From the NCBI RefSeq assembly GCF_009769385.1, contig NZ_ML775965.1, positions 1-33,227 of the forward strand: a stretch of DNA of 33,227 nt, in the 5' to 3' direction. The position numbers were made by a program, and so were the translations under genes. The notes beneath the pieces are model-generated. The model did not search any database. It worked only from the letters and a program-made list of their open reading frames with translations, and had not been told where the DNA came from. Positions 1 to 8,030 of the stretch are shown one piece after another; positions within the stretch are counted from its first letter, which is position 1, and each line of letters begins with the position of its first letter. This stretch comes from Saccharothrix deserti. GTDB lineage: Bacteria; Actinomycetota; Actinomycetes; Mycobacteriales; Pseudonocardiaceae.

Positions 1-1
1 C

Positions 2-103
2 TGGTGGAGGGCGTGGTCGGACAAGCCCCCGCCCGATGACCTGCAACAACTACTCGACACCCTTGCGCAAGGACAGGGCATCAACCTCTACCTGCCTCCG
101 TGA
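2..103 (+). CDS. C-terminal end of an unidentified protein (cut by window edge)
   Basis: An open frame enters from the left edge and ends at TGA 101-103, giving 33 residues that finish INLYLPP. The segment is acidic and leucine-rich (DDLQQLLDTLAQ). No family is recognised. It could equally be a remnant, since the next 1.8 kb on this strand contains broken genes. Confidence 0.35.
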   Translation, partial: WWRAWSDKPPPDDLQQLLDTLAQGQGINLYLPP

Positions 104-205
104 AGTTAACAAACTACCGGTAGCAGGCCTGGCCGGGCGACAGGGATCGCAGGATTCCGGACACGACGCCCACGGCGCGACCGGGCGCCCGGTTGATTGG
201 CGACC

Positions 206-925
206 ATGACCGACATCGCGACGGCAGCACCCGTCAGGACGATCGCGTTCGTGCTCTACCCCGGTATCACCGCACTCGACCTCGTGGGCCCGCTCCAGGT
301 GCTCTCCGCCCTCGGCCAGGCCGGGCTCGGGCACGAGGTCGTGGTGGTGGCCGACCGGCTGGAGCCGATGGGGACCGACACCCCGTTGGCGCTCACCGCG
401 AGCCACACGTTCGCCGATGTGCCCTCGCCGCACGCGCTGGTCGTGCCCGGTGGTGACGTGGCCACGATCCGGGCGATGACCGACGAGCGGCTGTTGGCGT
501 ACCTGCGGGGCGCGTCCGCCGGCGCGGAGATCACCGCGTCGGTGTGCACCGGGGCGCTCCTGCTCGGGGCGGCCGGTCTGCTCGCCGGGCGGCGTGCCAC
601 CACGCACTGGATGTACCGCAACCTGCTCGGTGAGTTCGGTGCGACCCCGGTGGCGCGGCGGTGGGTCGAGGACGGTCCGGTCGTCACGGCCGCCGGTGTG
701 TCGGCCGGTATCGACATGGCGTTGCGGCTGGTGTCCCGGATGGCCGGTGAGGAGATCGCCCGTACGATCCGGTACGGCATCGAGTACGACCCGGAGCCGC
801 CGTTGGGCCCGTTGGACTGGGACGCCGCGCCGCGCGCCACGTTCGCCCCGATGGTGGAGGCGATCCTGCGCGACGGGTTGGCCGACAGTCCACAGTGGTC
901 CGCGCGACTGGTGGGCCGCGCATGA
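206..925 (+). CDS. DJ-1/PfpI family protein (isonitrile-hydratase-like)
   Basis: This 239-residue protein has the class I glutamine-amidotransferase-like fold of the DJ-1/PfpI family. The N-terminal strand and loop IAFVLYPGITALDLVGP are typical of the isonitrile hydratase (InhA) and GlxA-N-domain branch. The nucleophile elbow is SVCTGALLLGAAGLL, with the catalytic Cys following SV, and the following ATTHW supplies the usual His. The length fits a stand-alone enzyme with no AraC-type HTH domain. ATG 206 is chosen; a TTG three codons upstream (197) is also in frame. Its stop overlaps the start of the transporter gene (ATGA at 922-925), so the two were co-transcribed. The exact substrate cannot be read from sequence. 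Confidence 0.8.
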   Translation: MTDIATAAPVRTIAFVLYPGITALDLVGPLQVLSALGQAGLGHEVVVVADRLEPMGTDTPLALTASHTFADVPSPHALVVPGGDVATIRAMTDERLLAYLRGASAGAEITASVCTGALLLGAAGLLAGRRATTHWMYRNLLGEFGATPVARRWVEDGPVVTAAGVSAGIDMALRLVSRMAGEEIARTIRYGIEYDPEPPLGPLDWDAAPRATFAPMVEAILRDGLADSPQWSARLVGRA

Positions 926-1656
926 CGGCCACGCCGGCCAGGGCGCCGATCCGCCACTACCGGCTGCTCGCCGGGCTGTACGTGGGCCAGTGGCTGGCGC
1001 CGAGCTTCCTGGGCAGCGGTGGGCTGCTGACCATCCTGTACGACCGCGGTGTGTCGCTGGAGCAGCTCGGGGTGTTCCAGGCGTTGATCCTGGTCGGACT
1101 GGCGAAGGTGCTGTGGTCGCCGCTGGTGGACCGCTTCGGTTCGACCCGCTTCGGTCACTACCGGTCGTGGCTGCTGGTGGCGCAGCCGGCGATGGTGCTC
1201 GCGGTGCTCGTGTTGTTGCCGCTGGACCCGGTGGGCGACCTCGGCGTGGTCGTCGTGATCACGGTCGTGATGTGGGTGTTGATGGGCACCCAGGACGTCG
1301 CCACCGACGCCCTCGCCTTCCGCCTGCTGGACCGCACCGGCCGTGGTGTGGCCAACGGCATCCAGACGGCGGCCGGGTTCGCGTCATCCCTGCGTAGGCC
1401 ACAAGCCGCTCATCACCACGCAGGGCACACCGGGAACCGCGTGATCATCGCTGACCTTGAAGTGCGCGAGGAGTTCGAGAGCGACCCGTCCGGTTTCATG
1501 GTGGAACGGCACGGGGATGCCTGGCGTGAGGGTCCGCAGCGGCTGGGGGCGGACGAGCAGGTGTTCGGGTGGCCGCTGATGGAGACCTCTCCGCTGAAAG
1601 CACGGCTTGAGGACGGCGATCTCGGTCAGGTGTTCACCGAGCCGGACGCGTGGTAG
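922..1656 (+). pseudogene. MFS transporter (AmpG/RhtX-like), truncated after about 156 residues
   Basis: ATG 922 overlaps the DJ-1/PfpI stop. Residues 1 to about 156 are a major-facilitator N-terminal half: several hydrophobic segments, the loop WSPLVDRFGSTRFGHYRSW between helices 2 and 3, and GTQDVATDALAFRLL in a later helix. This pattern is seen in AmpG-like and RhtX/FptX-type carriers. A full carrier would have about 400 residues and 12 helices. Near base 1390 the transporter sequence stops in mid-helix and the frame continues into unrelated hydrophilic sequence to TAG at 1656. The gene is therefore a deletion fusion and very unlikely to transport. The original substrate is unknown; siderophore or muropeptide import is only family precedent. 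Confidence 0.7.
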
Positions 1657-1828
1657 CCGGCAGAGCTGGGCGGGCTGCGGTTACCGCCGCTTGACACTCG
1701 TGTCGCTTCCGGGGACTCCCACCCGCGGTTCACCGACCTATTCACGTGCCACAAAGAACAGCCACTCGACCGTGGGGATCTCGGCGACCCTCTCATGATC
1801 AAAATTAGCCTATACGGTCGTATATAAT
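1391..1828 (+). pseudogene. Unrecognised coding remnant with an in-frame stop
   Basis: From the transporter break onward one frame reads VIIADLEVREEF through LGQVFTEPDAW, then TAG at 1654-1656. It resumes in the same frame as PAELGGLRLPPLDTRVAS and runs to TAA at 1826-1828. The composition is protein-like on both sides of the TAG, so this looks like the 3' part of a former gene with a nonsense mutation. No domain family is recognised. Confidence 0.4.
1811..1828 (+). promoter_or_regulatory. Candidate promoter/operator: inverted repeat overlapping a TATAAT box
   Basis: TATACGGTCGTATA at 1811-1824 has perfect 6-bp arms around GT. Its right arm runs into TATAAT (1823-1828), a consensus -10 box, in an unusually AT-rich patch. 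AGGAGG follows at 1856-1861 before a GTG at 1869. No good -35 box is seen. It may have driven the recombinase remnant. Confidence 0.35.
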
Positions 1829-1868
1829 GGGCCGTCCGGGTCACTTCATGTCATGAGGAGGTGGAGCG

Positions 1869-2130
1869 GTGGTCACTGCGGTGACCTGTCCCCGATCGCG
1901 AAGGTGGCCGTGGTGGTGTCGGAGAACGGCCAGGATTTGTTGGACGGCTGGTTGCGGGCCAAGCAGCTCAACGGTGAGCGGAAGCGTTCGCAGGACCCGC
2001 ACGTCCACCTGGGGTGGCGTTCGCGTTCTACGGGCGGATGTCGACCTCGGAGCATCAGGGCCGCCACATGTCGCGATTGTGGCAGCGGGAAATGTCCGAA
2101 CTGCTGGTCGAGGGGGCACGCGGTGGTCGT
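1869..2130 (+). pseudogene. Serine recombinase N-terminal remnant, frameshifted
   Basis: One frame gives KVAVVVSENGQDLLDGWLRA. After a shift near 2010 another frame gives VAFAFYGRMSTSEHQ, a serine-recombinase-like catalytic start with the YGRMST motif, followed by a WQREMSELLVEG helix. At least one more frameshift lies just after the GTG at 1869, which is preceded by AGGAGG. The rest of the catalytic domain and the DNA-binding part are missing; the sequence passes directly into transposase-like coding sequence. It is a non-functional remnant of a site-specific recombinase from an integrated element. Confidence 0.6.
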
Positions 2131-2134
2131 GGCG

Positions 2135-2420
2135 GATCTTGGGACAACCTGAACGTTCACTCGACACACGAGCTGACCGAGTTCATCGCCGCAAAACCGG
2201 GACTGGTTACGGGTGGTCCACCTGCCTTCCTGCGCTCCGGACCTGAACCCGGCCGAAGGGGTGTGGTCGCTGCTCAAGCGATCACTGGCCGACTTCGCCG
2301 CGGTCGACCTCGACCACCTGACGCGCGTGGTGAAACGCAAAACTCAAGAAGATCCAGTACCGGCCCCACCTGCTCGACGGCTGCCTCATCCAGACCGGAC
2401 TGGCCCTCACAACATCATGA
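2135..2420 (+). mobile_element. IS630-type transposase 3' remnant (two frameshifts)
   Basis: Three frames in succession supply the C-terminal part of an IS630-family DDE transposase: WDNLNVHSTHELTEFI (catalytic Asp strand), then LPSCAPDLNPAEGVWSLLKR (the region with the third catalytic acid), then KKIQYRPHLLDGCLIQTGLA ending at TGA 2418-2420. The shifts lie near 2205-2215 and 2340. The 5' part of the element is absent, replaced by the recombinase remnant. It cannot make an active transposase. Confidence 0.7.
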
Positions 2421-2588
2421 GTGCGCCAACCACCATCATTCTTTTAACCTCTGCAGCTGTGACCGCGCTTCGGTGACGATTACGGCCAGTGCATCAGTGG
2501 TCCGTAATTCGTCGAGGAGATCCTTCACGCAACCATGGTCGGGGCCGATCGAGTCGTCGGTTGATTTCTTGAGGGGCAGAGAGCGCGT

Positions 2589-3473
2589 ATGGACATTCGC
2601 CAGCTGGAGTACTTCCTTGCGATTGTTGATCGTGGGGGGTTCAACCGTGCGGCCTCGGCTCTGTACGTGTCGCAGCCATCGCTGTCGCAGGCCGTGCGGG
2701 CACTGGAGCGTGATCTCGGCTCCGAGCTGTTCCATCGCATCGGGCGCAGGGCAGTGCTGACGGAGGCCGGAAGGGCCCTGATCGAGCCTGCCCGGGAGGC
2801 CGTGCGGAGTCTGGAGACGGCGCGGGCGAGTGTCGCGGCGGTGCACGAGCTGCGTGAGGGGCGCCTGGATGTGGCGTCGATGCCGTCGCAGGCGGTGGAA
2901 CCGCTGACGACCTTGGTGAGTGCCTTCAGCCACCGGTATCCCGGCGTCTCGGTGGTCATCAAGGCGGCGTTCACCTCACGTGACGTGATCGACATGGTGC
3001 GCACGGGTGCCGTGGAGTTGGGGCTTCTGGCGTCCGCCGGTCCGGTCTCCGACAAGGAGGTCGCCTCACATGCGCTGGGGCGGCAGCGTTTCGTGCTGGC
3101 GGTGCCGGCCGAGGGCCCGTTCGCCGATCGGACGGCGGTGGAGTGCCGGGAGCTTGCGGGACAGCGGCTGATCGTCGGGCAGTCGGGTACCGGGATGCGC
3201 GCCTACGTCGACGCGCTGCGGGACCAGGGCATCGAGTTCACCATCGCCGCCGAGACCGAGCACCGCGTGTCGCTCATGCCCCTGGTACTGGCCGGGGTCG
3301 GGCTCGCGGTGGTCACGGATGCGTGGCGGGACGTCGTCCGGCGACTGGGTGCCCGCGTCCTGGTCATCGAGCCGGAGGCCACCTTGGACATCGCCCTCGT
3401 CAGCCGCCGCGGCAGCCTGTCGCCCGCGGCCGCCGCGTTCGTCACTGCCGCAACCTCGGCCGCCGACAGCTGA
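2589..3473 (+). CDS. LysR-family transcriptional regulator
   Basis: This 294-residue protein has normal LysR length. Residues 1-60 form the winged helix-turn-helix (LEYFLAIVDRGGFNRAASAL, then SQPSLSQAVRALERDLG and LFHRIGRRAVLTEAG). The co-inducer-binding domain follows, with two Rossmann-like lobes. ATG 2589 begins MDIRQLEYF, the usual LysR start. It lies 73 bases upstream of, and in the same direction as, the dehydrogenase gene. Most LysR genes are divergent from their target, so this co-directional layout is slightly unusual. A fragment of a close paralogue sits in the same position relative to a second dehydrogenase copy at 23870-24083. It probably controls the following operon in response to a pathway hydroxy- or keto-acid. 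Confidence 0.9.
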   Translation: MDIRQLEYFLAIVDRGGFNRAASALYVSQPSLSQAVRALERDLGSELFHRIGRRAVLTEAGRALIEPAREAVRSLETARASVAAVHELREGRLDVASMPSQAVEPLTTLVSAFSHRYPGVSVVIKAAFTSRDVIDMVRTGAVELGLLASAGPVSDKEVASHALGRQRFVLAVPAEGPFADRTAVECRELAGQRLIVGQSGTGMRAYVDALRDQGIEFTIAAETEHRVSLMPLVLAGVGLAVVTDAWRDVVRRLGARVLVIEPEATLDIALVSRRGSLSPAAAAFVTAATSAADS

Positions 3474-3481
3474 TAGGCACC

Positions 3482-3516
3482 GCTTATATGGGTGATCCGC
3501 TTTGCGTCTTGGACGC
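3482..3516 (+). promoter_or_regulatory. Leader/operator block between lysR and dehydrogenase, conserved in the second copy
   Basis: GCTTATATGGGT (3482-3493) and TCTTGGACGC (3507-3516) recur, almost unchanged and in the same order, upstream of the paralogous dehydrogenase at 23786 on the other strand. CTGCAATCG just before the start codon is also shared. Conservation of non-coding blocks beside diverged genes suggests a LysR binding site plus promoter; the exact boxes are inferred. Confidence 0.45.
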
Positions 3517-3546
3517 CTCATGGACCGCCTTGCTGCAATCGTCGGC

Positions 3547-4602
3547 ATGACGAACCACCGCATCGCCCTGATCCCAGGCGACGGCATCGGCACCGAGGTA
3601 CTGCCCCCGGCACAGCAGGTCCTCGATGTTCTGAGCCGCCGCCACGGCTTCAGCCTGTCCTTCACGTCGTACGACTGGTCGTGCGAGCGGTACCTGCGGG
3701 AGGGCGCCATGATGCCCGCCGACGGGATCGACCAGCTGCGCGAGGCGGACGCGATCCTGCTGGGCGCGGTGGGGTACCCGGGGGTGCCCGACCATGTTTC
3801 GCTGTGGGGGCTGCTGATCCCGATCCGGCGCAGCTTCCGCCAGTACGTCAACCTCCGGCCCATCCGCGTCTTCGAAGGCATCGACAGTCCGGTGCGCGGC
3901 GCACGGCCGGGCGAGGTCGATTTCGTCGTCGTGCGCGAGAACGTGGAAGGCGAGTACGGCGAGGTCGGCGGCCGGCTCAACAGGGGCTTCCCGGACGAGA
4001 TCGCCGTGCAGGAGGCCGTGTTCACCCGGGCCGGCGTCACACGCGTGCTGGACTACGCCTTCACGCTCGCCTCCCAGCGGGGCGGCCGCCTGACCTCCGC
4101 GACCAAGTCGAACGGCATCGTGCACACCATGCCGTTCTGGGACCAGCTCGTCACCGAGCGTGCCGCCTCGTTCCCGCAGGTCGACTGGGACCAGGAGCAC
4201 ATCGACGCGCTGGCCGCGAAGTTCGTCCTCGACCCCGCCCGCTTCGACGTGGTCGTCGCCTCGAACCTCTTCGGCGACATCCTCAGCGACCTCGCGGCCG
4301 CGGTCGCCGGCTCCATCGGCATCGCTCCGGCGGCCAACCTCAACCCCGAGCGGGACTTCCCCTCGATGTTCGAGCCGGTGCACGGCTCCGCGCCCGACAT
4401 CGCGGGCCAGGGCATCGCCAACCCACTGGGCGCGATCTGGTCCGCGGCCCTGATGCTGGACCACCTCGGCCACCCCGCCGCGGCCAGGGACATCACGGAC
4501 GCGATCGCCTCGGTCCTGGCCGAGACCGATATCCGCACCCGTGACCTGGGCGGAACCGCGACCACCTCCGAGTTCACCGACAAGCTGATCGAGCTTCTCT
4601 GA
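3547..4602 (+). CDS. Tartrate/D-malate-type beta-decarboxylating dehydrogenase
   Basis: At 351 residues this is a full-length member of the isocitrate/isopropylmalate dehydrogenase superfamily, closest by eye to tartrate dehydrogenase/D-malate dehydrogenase (TtuC/DmlA). Such enzymes oxidise a (2R)-hydroxy-dicarboxylate with NAD+ and may decarboxylate it to pyruvate-level products. Visible motifs are IALIPGDGIGTEV at the start, ENVEGEYGEVGG with the catalytic Tyr, SATKSNGI with the catalytic Lys, and [17 protein letters not shown] with metal-binding Asp residues. ATG 3547 is preferred over in-frame ATG 3520 because the second copy conserves ATGACGAACC at this point but lacks the upstream start. 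The following flavoprotein gene begins 170 bases downstream. Substrate choice among tartrate, D-malate and 3-substituted malates is not settled by sequence. Confidence 0.85.
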   Translation: MTNHRIALIPGDGIGTEVLPPAQQVLDVLSRRHGFSLSFTSYDWSCERYLREGAMMPADGIDQLREADAILLGAVGYPGVPDHVSLWGLLIPIRRSFRQYVNLRPIRVFEGIDSPVRGARPGEVDFVVVRENVEGEYGEVGGRLNRGFPDEIAVQEAVFTRAGVTRVLDYAFTLASQRGGRLTSATKSNGIVHTMPFWDQLVTERAASFPQVDWDQEHIDALAAKFVLDPARFDVVVASNLFGDILSDLAAAVAGSIGIAPAANLNPERDFPSMFEPVHGSAPDIAGQGIANPLGAIWSAALMLDHLGHPAAARDITDAIASVLAETDIRTRDLGGTATTSEFTDKLIELL

Positions 4603-4772
4603 GCCATCTCCCCCTGCCTCAAGGTGGAATACAGCGGGGTTGACCTGCAGGTTTCCCGGGCCGAAAGTGAACGCCATCCCCAGCGGGACCGGACCGGAAG
4701 GGTTCGCACGGTATCCCCACCGTGCTGGAGCCCGACCACCACCCAGACCACACCATCGAAAAGAGCGACCTC

Positions 4773-5909
4773 ATGAGCATCCGGAAGCGCGTCGCCGTGA
4801 TCGGTGCCGGCAGCATGGGCAGCCAGGCCATGTGGCGACTGGCCGCCCGCGGAGCCGAGGTCATCGGCTACGACCGGTACGCGCCGGGTCACGACCGCGG
4901 CGCGGCTGGGGGCGAGAGCCGCATCTTCCGAGCCGCCCACCTCGGCGAGCCCGGGTACATTCCGCTGCTGCGGCTCGCGGACGCGCTGTGGGAGCAGCTC
5001 CAGGCGGAGACGGGCCGGTCGCTGCGACGCCGCAGCGGCAGCCTCGTGATGGGAGAGGCCGCCTCACCGGCCATGCGTCTCCTCCTTTCCACCAGCGCCG
5101 CCCATAGCCTGGATCACGAGGTACTGGACCGGGACGCCCTCGCCCGTCGCTACCCGCAACACCGTCTCCCGGACGGACACACCGCCGTACTCGACCGGAT
5201 GGGAGCCGTCATCAGGCCCGAGGCGTCGGTCCAGGCGGCCGCCACCCGCGCCGAACAGCTGGGCGCCCGGCTGCACCGCTACACCCCGGTGCGGGAGGTC
5301 GTCCCCGCGGCGGGAGGCGGCGTGCAGATCGTCACCGACCACGGCACGGACCACGTGGACGCCGCCGTGGTGACCGTGGGCCCTTGGATCAACACACTGC
5401 TCCCGGACCTCCCACGGACCGTCGACGTCCGCCGGGTGATCTGCTCCTGGCACCTGCCCACCCGCCACGACTGGTTCACGGGCGGGGCCCCTCCCTTCGT
5501 GCGCAGCACACCCCACGACTGCTTCGGGCTCCCGTCGCCCGACGGCATCTCCGTCAAGCTCGGTCTCTCCTTCGCACGCCATCTGCCGGTGCCCGATCCG
5601 GAACGGCTCGACCGGACGGTCCGCCCCGAAGAACTCGGCACGTTCCACGAGCTCATCCGTGAACTCATGCCCGACCTGAACCCCGACCCCATCAGGATGT
5701 CGGCCTACATGGAGGGCTACACGGAGTCCGGAAACCCGCTCGTCGGTCATCTCCCCGGCGAGGACGACATCATCGTCATGGCCGGATTCTCCGGCAGCGG
5801 CTTCAAGCTCTCGCCCGCGATGGGAGAGATCGCCGCCGACCTGGCACTCGACGGCAGCACTGATCACCCCATCGACTTCCTCGCTCCGGCAGGAGTCCGC
5901 GTCGCCTGA
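4773..5909 (+). CDS. FAD-dependent oxidase, monomeric sarcosine oxidase/N-methyltryptophan oxidase family
   Basis: This 378-residue DAO-fold flavoprotein would oxidise a secondary or primary amine, giving an aldehyde or keto acid and H2O2. The N-terminal dinucleotide fold is VAVIGAGSMGSQAMWRLAAR followed by an acidic strand end and GAAGGESRIFR. The C-terminal FAD loop is MAGFSGSGFKLSPAMGEI. The length matches monomeric sarcosine oxidase. In my by-eye alignment the Cys that carries covalent FAD in MSOX falls in RMSAYMEGYTESGNP and appears to be Ser, so the flavin may be non-covalent. A close paralogue is at 21564-22703, also directly after a dehydrogenase copy. The 170-base gap upstream suggests its own leader; no clear promoter is seen. 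Confidence 0.82.
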   Translation: MSIRKRVAVIGAGSMGSQAMWRLAARGAEVIGYDRYAPGHDRGAAGGESRIFRAAHLGEPGYIPLLRLADALWEQLQAETGRSLRRRSGSLVMGEAASPAMRLLLSTSAAHSLDHEVLDRDALARRYPQHRLPDGHTAVLDRMGAVIRPEASVQAAATRAEQLGARLHRYTPVREVVPAAGGGVQIVTDHGTDHVDAAVVTVGPWINTLLPDLPRTVDVRRVICSWHLPTRHDWFTGGAPPFVRSTPHDCFGLPSPDGISVKLGLSFARHLPVPDPERLDRTVRPEELGTFHELIRELMPDLNPDPIRMSAYMEGYTESGNPLVGHLPGEDDIIVMAGFSGSGFKLSPAMGEIAADLALDGSTDHPIDFLAPAGVRVA

Positions 5910-6023
5910 CCCCAGGCGATATCGACGGCACCACCCCACCTCGACATCTCTGTCACAGGCATGCCCGAAAAGGCCGGCACCCGGCCGTAATCAGTCCCCG
6001 AAGCAAGAAAGTGGAGCACTACC

Positions 6024-6704
6024 ATGCCCATTCCCTCGTTCCAGTTCCGCCCGAAGTACGTCTCATTCGACTGCTACGGCACGTTGATCGAGTGGCCGAT
6101 GACCCCCATCACGCGTGAACTCGTCGGCGACCAGATCCCTGCCGAGCACTGGGACCAGTTCGTCAAGGAATTCCGCGGCTACCGCTACGACCAGGTCTGC
6201 GGCGAGTACTACGCCTACGAGCAGGTGCTGCAGGACTCCTTCGAGCGGGTCTGCCGCAAATGGGGCGTGAAGGCCGCCCCGGACGCGGGCAAGCGGCTCG
6301 CCGACGGCGTGCGCGGCTGGGGCCCGCACGCCGACGTGCCGGAACCGCTGAAGAAGATGGGCGAGAACTACAAGCTGGTGATCCTCTCCAACGCCGACGA
6401 CTCCTTCCTCAAGGAGAGCGTGCCCCGGCTCGGAGCGGACTTCCACGCGGTCTACACCGCGGAGCAGGCCGGCTACTACAAGCCCCGCTACGCCGCGTTC
6501 GAGTACATGCTCGACCAGCTCGACGCGTCCCCCGAGGACTTCGTGCACGTCTCCTCGCACACCCGCTACGACCTGATGCCGATGCACGACATGGGCTTCC
6601 GCAACCTCGTGCTCCTGGACCGCGGCTGCGACCCGGTCACCCACGGCTACGACTACGTGACGGTGAAGTCCCTGGACGAGCTCAACCGCATGCTCGGCAT
6701 CTGA
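6024..6704 (+). CDS. HAD-superfamily hydrolase, haloacid dehalogenase type II-like
   Basis: The 226-residue protein has all HAD motifs: FDCYGTLIEW with nucleophile Asp16 (motif I), ILSNADDSF (motif II), a Lys in YYKPRYAAFEY (motif III), and VSSHTRYDLMPMHDMGF (motif IV region). Size and spacing match the L-2-haloacid dehalogenase/type II subfamily, which removes halide, or phosphate in some relatives, from a small acid. Motif IV reads SSHTRYD instead of the common SSNAWD, as in a subgroup of unknown substrate. It follows the flavoprotein gene by 114 bases in the same direction, so it is probably part of the catabolic operon. A true dehalogenation role is not implied. Confidence 0.82.
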   Translation: MPIPSFQFRPKYVSFDCYGTLIEWPMTPITRELVGDQIPAEHWDQFVKEFRGYRYDQVCGEYYAYEQVLQDSFERVCRKWGVKAAPDAGKRLADGVRGWGPHADVPEPLKKMGENYKLVILSNADDSFLKESVPRLGADFHAVYTAEQAGYYKPRYAAFEYMLDQLDASPEDFVHVSSHTRYDLMPMHDMGFRNLVLLDRGCDPVTHGYDYVTVKSLDELNRMLGI

Positions 6705-6724
6705 CCCGCGACGCACACCGTCCC

Positions 6725-6900
6725 ACGCGGACAGCCCCGAAGGACCTCCACGCCGAGCTGTCGGCGACGCCCGCGCAGAACTCGAAGTACCGGGCCGAGG
6801 GCGAAGTCATCGGCCGCATCGTCGACTCGGCCGACCGCCGCGAGCACGCGGCCCAGCTCCCGCTGCCCCTCTTTCCACGTCCCCAGCCGCTCCCCTCATC
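6725..6900 (+). other. Intergenic stretch with a coding-like remnant
   Basis: Between the HAD gene and the importer one frame reads KDLHAELSATPAQNSKYRAE and then EVIGRIVDSADRREHA, which has protein-like composition but no start. It looks like the tail of a deleted gene. No family is recognised and no terminator is evident. Confidence 0.25.
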
Positions 6901-6929
6901 TCGCGGCCGGCACCACCAGGAGGCACACG

Positions 6930-8030
6930 ATGAAAGACGCCCGAATTGACCGCAGACTGTTCCTGCGAGGAATCGGAGGGGTCGCGGCGGGTGTAGCCGC
7001 CGCGACCGCCCTCGGCGCCTGCGGCACCGGCACCAGCCGTGTCTCGTCCAGCGGCGGGGGTGGCAAGACGGTGGTCGTCCGCGACAGCGGCGGTTCCTAC
7101 GGTGCGGCCCTGCAGAAGGCGATCTACACGCCGTTCACCCAGGAGACCGGCATCAGCGTCAAGGTGCTCAACCTGGACAACGCCCCGCTGCTCGCCCAGA
7201 TCAAGCAGGGCCGCCCGCAGTGCGACCTCATCAACGACTCGATGATGTCCCACGTCAAGTACGCGGGCCAGGACGCCCTGGAGAAGCTGGACCGCGACCG
7301 GATCACGAGCCTGAAGAGCGCGAAGATCCCCGACAACCAGATCACCGACCATGCCATCGGCCACAGCTTCTACGGCCAGTGCATCGCGTACCGCACCGAC
7401 GCCTTCGGCGGCCGCAAGCCCGAGTCGTGGGCGGACTTCTGGGACACCAAGGCGTTCCAGGGCGGCCGTGCGATGTGCAGTCCGGACGGTGACCTGCCGG
7501 AGCTGGAGTTCGCGCTGCTGGCCGACGGCGTCCCGATGGACAAGCTGTACCCGCTGGATGTGGACCGTGCCTTCAAGGTGCTGACCCGGCTGCGGTCCGA
7601 GATCAAGAAGTTCTGGGACAGCGGCCCGCTCCCGGGTGTGCTGCTGAGCCGCCAGGAGGTGACGATGTCCACCGTCTGGGACGGCCGGATCGCCGATCTG
7701 CAGAAGCAGGGCGTCCCGGTCGCCAGGCAGCTCAACGGTATTCGCCGTCAGTTCTCGGGCTACGCCATCGCCAAGGGCGCGGCCAACGTGGACGCCGCCT
7801 ACCAGCTGATGGACTTCTCGTTGCGTGCCGAGAGCCAGGCCAACCTGGCCAAGGCCTTCCCGTCGAACCCGTCTTCCCCGTTGGCCTACGAGAAGCTCAC
7901 CGAGGATGAGCGCAACGCACTGGCGGGTGCGCCGCAGTACTACGACAAGGGCTTCGACACGGACGTCGACTGGTGGCTGCAGAACGAAGCCGCCGTCACC
8001 CAGCGCTGGTTGGAGTGGGCTCGTGGCTGA
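6930..8030 (+). CDS. ABC transporter substrate-binding lipoprotein, spermidine/putrescine (PotD)-type
   Basis: The 366-residue protein begins with a Tat-type signal (IDRRLFLRGIGG, Arg8-Arg9) and a hydrophobic stretch ending in a lipobox LGAC, so Cys31 would be lipid-modified on the outer face of the membrane. The mature part has the PotD/extracellular solute-binding family 1-8 fold: TVVVRDSGGSYGAALQKAIY, CDLINDSM, HSFYGQCIAYRTDAF, QVTMSTVWDGR-like segments and a C-terminal WWLQNEAAV. It captures the transported solute. It heads a four-gene importer set: its stop overlaps the ATPase start by 8 bases. Polyamine binding is family precedent; opines, amino acids or betaines are alternatives for this branch. 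Confidence 0.87.
   Translation: MKDARIDRRLFLRGIGGVAAGVAAATALGACGTGTSRVSSSGGGGKTVVVRDSGGSYGAALQKAIYTPFTQETGISVKVLNLDNAPLLAQIKQGRPQCDLINDSMMSHVKYAGQDALEKLDRDRITSLKSAKIPDNQITDHAIGHSFYGQCIAYRTDAFGGRKPESWADFWDTKAFQGGRAMCSPDGDLPELEFALLADGVPMDKLYPLDVDRAFKVLTRLRSEIKKFWDSGPLPGVLLSRQEVTMSTVWDGRIADLQKQGVPVARQLNGIRRQFSGYAIAKGAANVDAAYQLMDFSLRAESQANLAKAFPSNPSSPLAYEKLTEDERNALAGAPQYYDKGFDTDVDWWLQNEAAVTQRWLEWARG

Noticed and set aside
114..123. CTACCGGTAG palindrome upstream of the DJ-1/PfpI gene
   Set aside because: Ten bases of symmetry is expected by chance at this scale and no second copy or promoter box supports an operator.
256..1158. Long minus-strand open frames opposite the DJ-1/PfpI and MFS genes
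   Set aside because: They are Ser/Arg/Pro-rich mirror frames of real genes, common in high-GC DNA, with no recognisable domain.
4603..4772. Possible riboswitch in the 170-base gap before the flavoprotein gene
   Set aside because: I could not match it to guanidine, glycine or SAM consensus cores, and the paralogous gap at 22704-22888 does not share obvious blocks.
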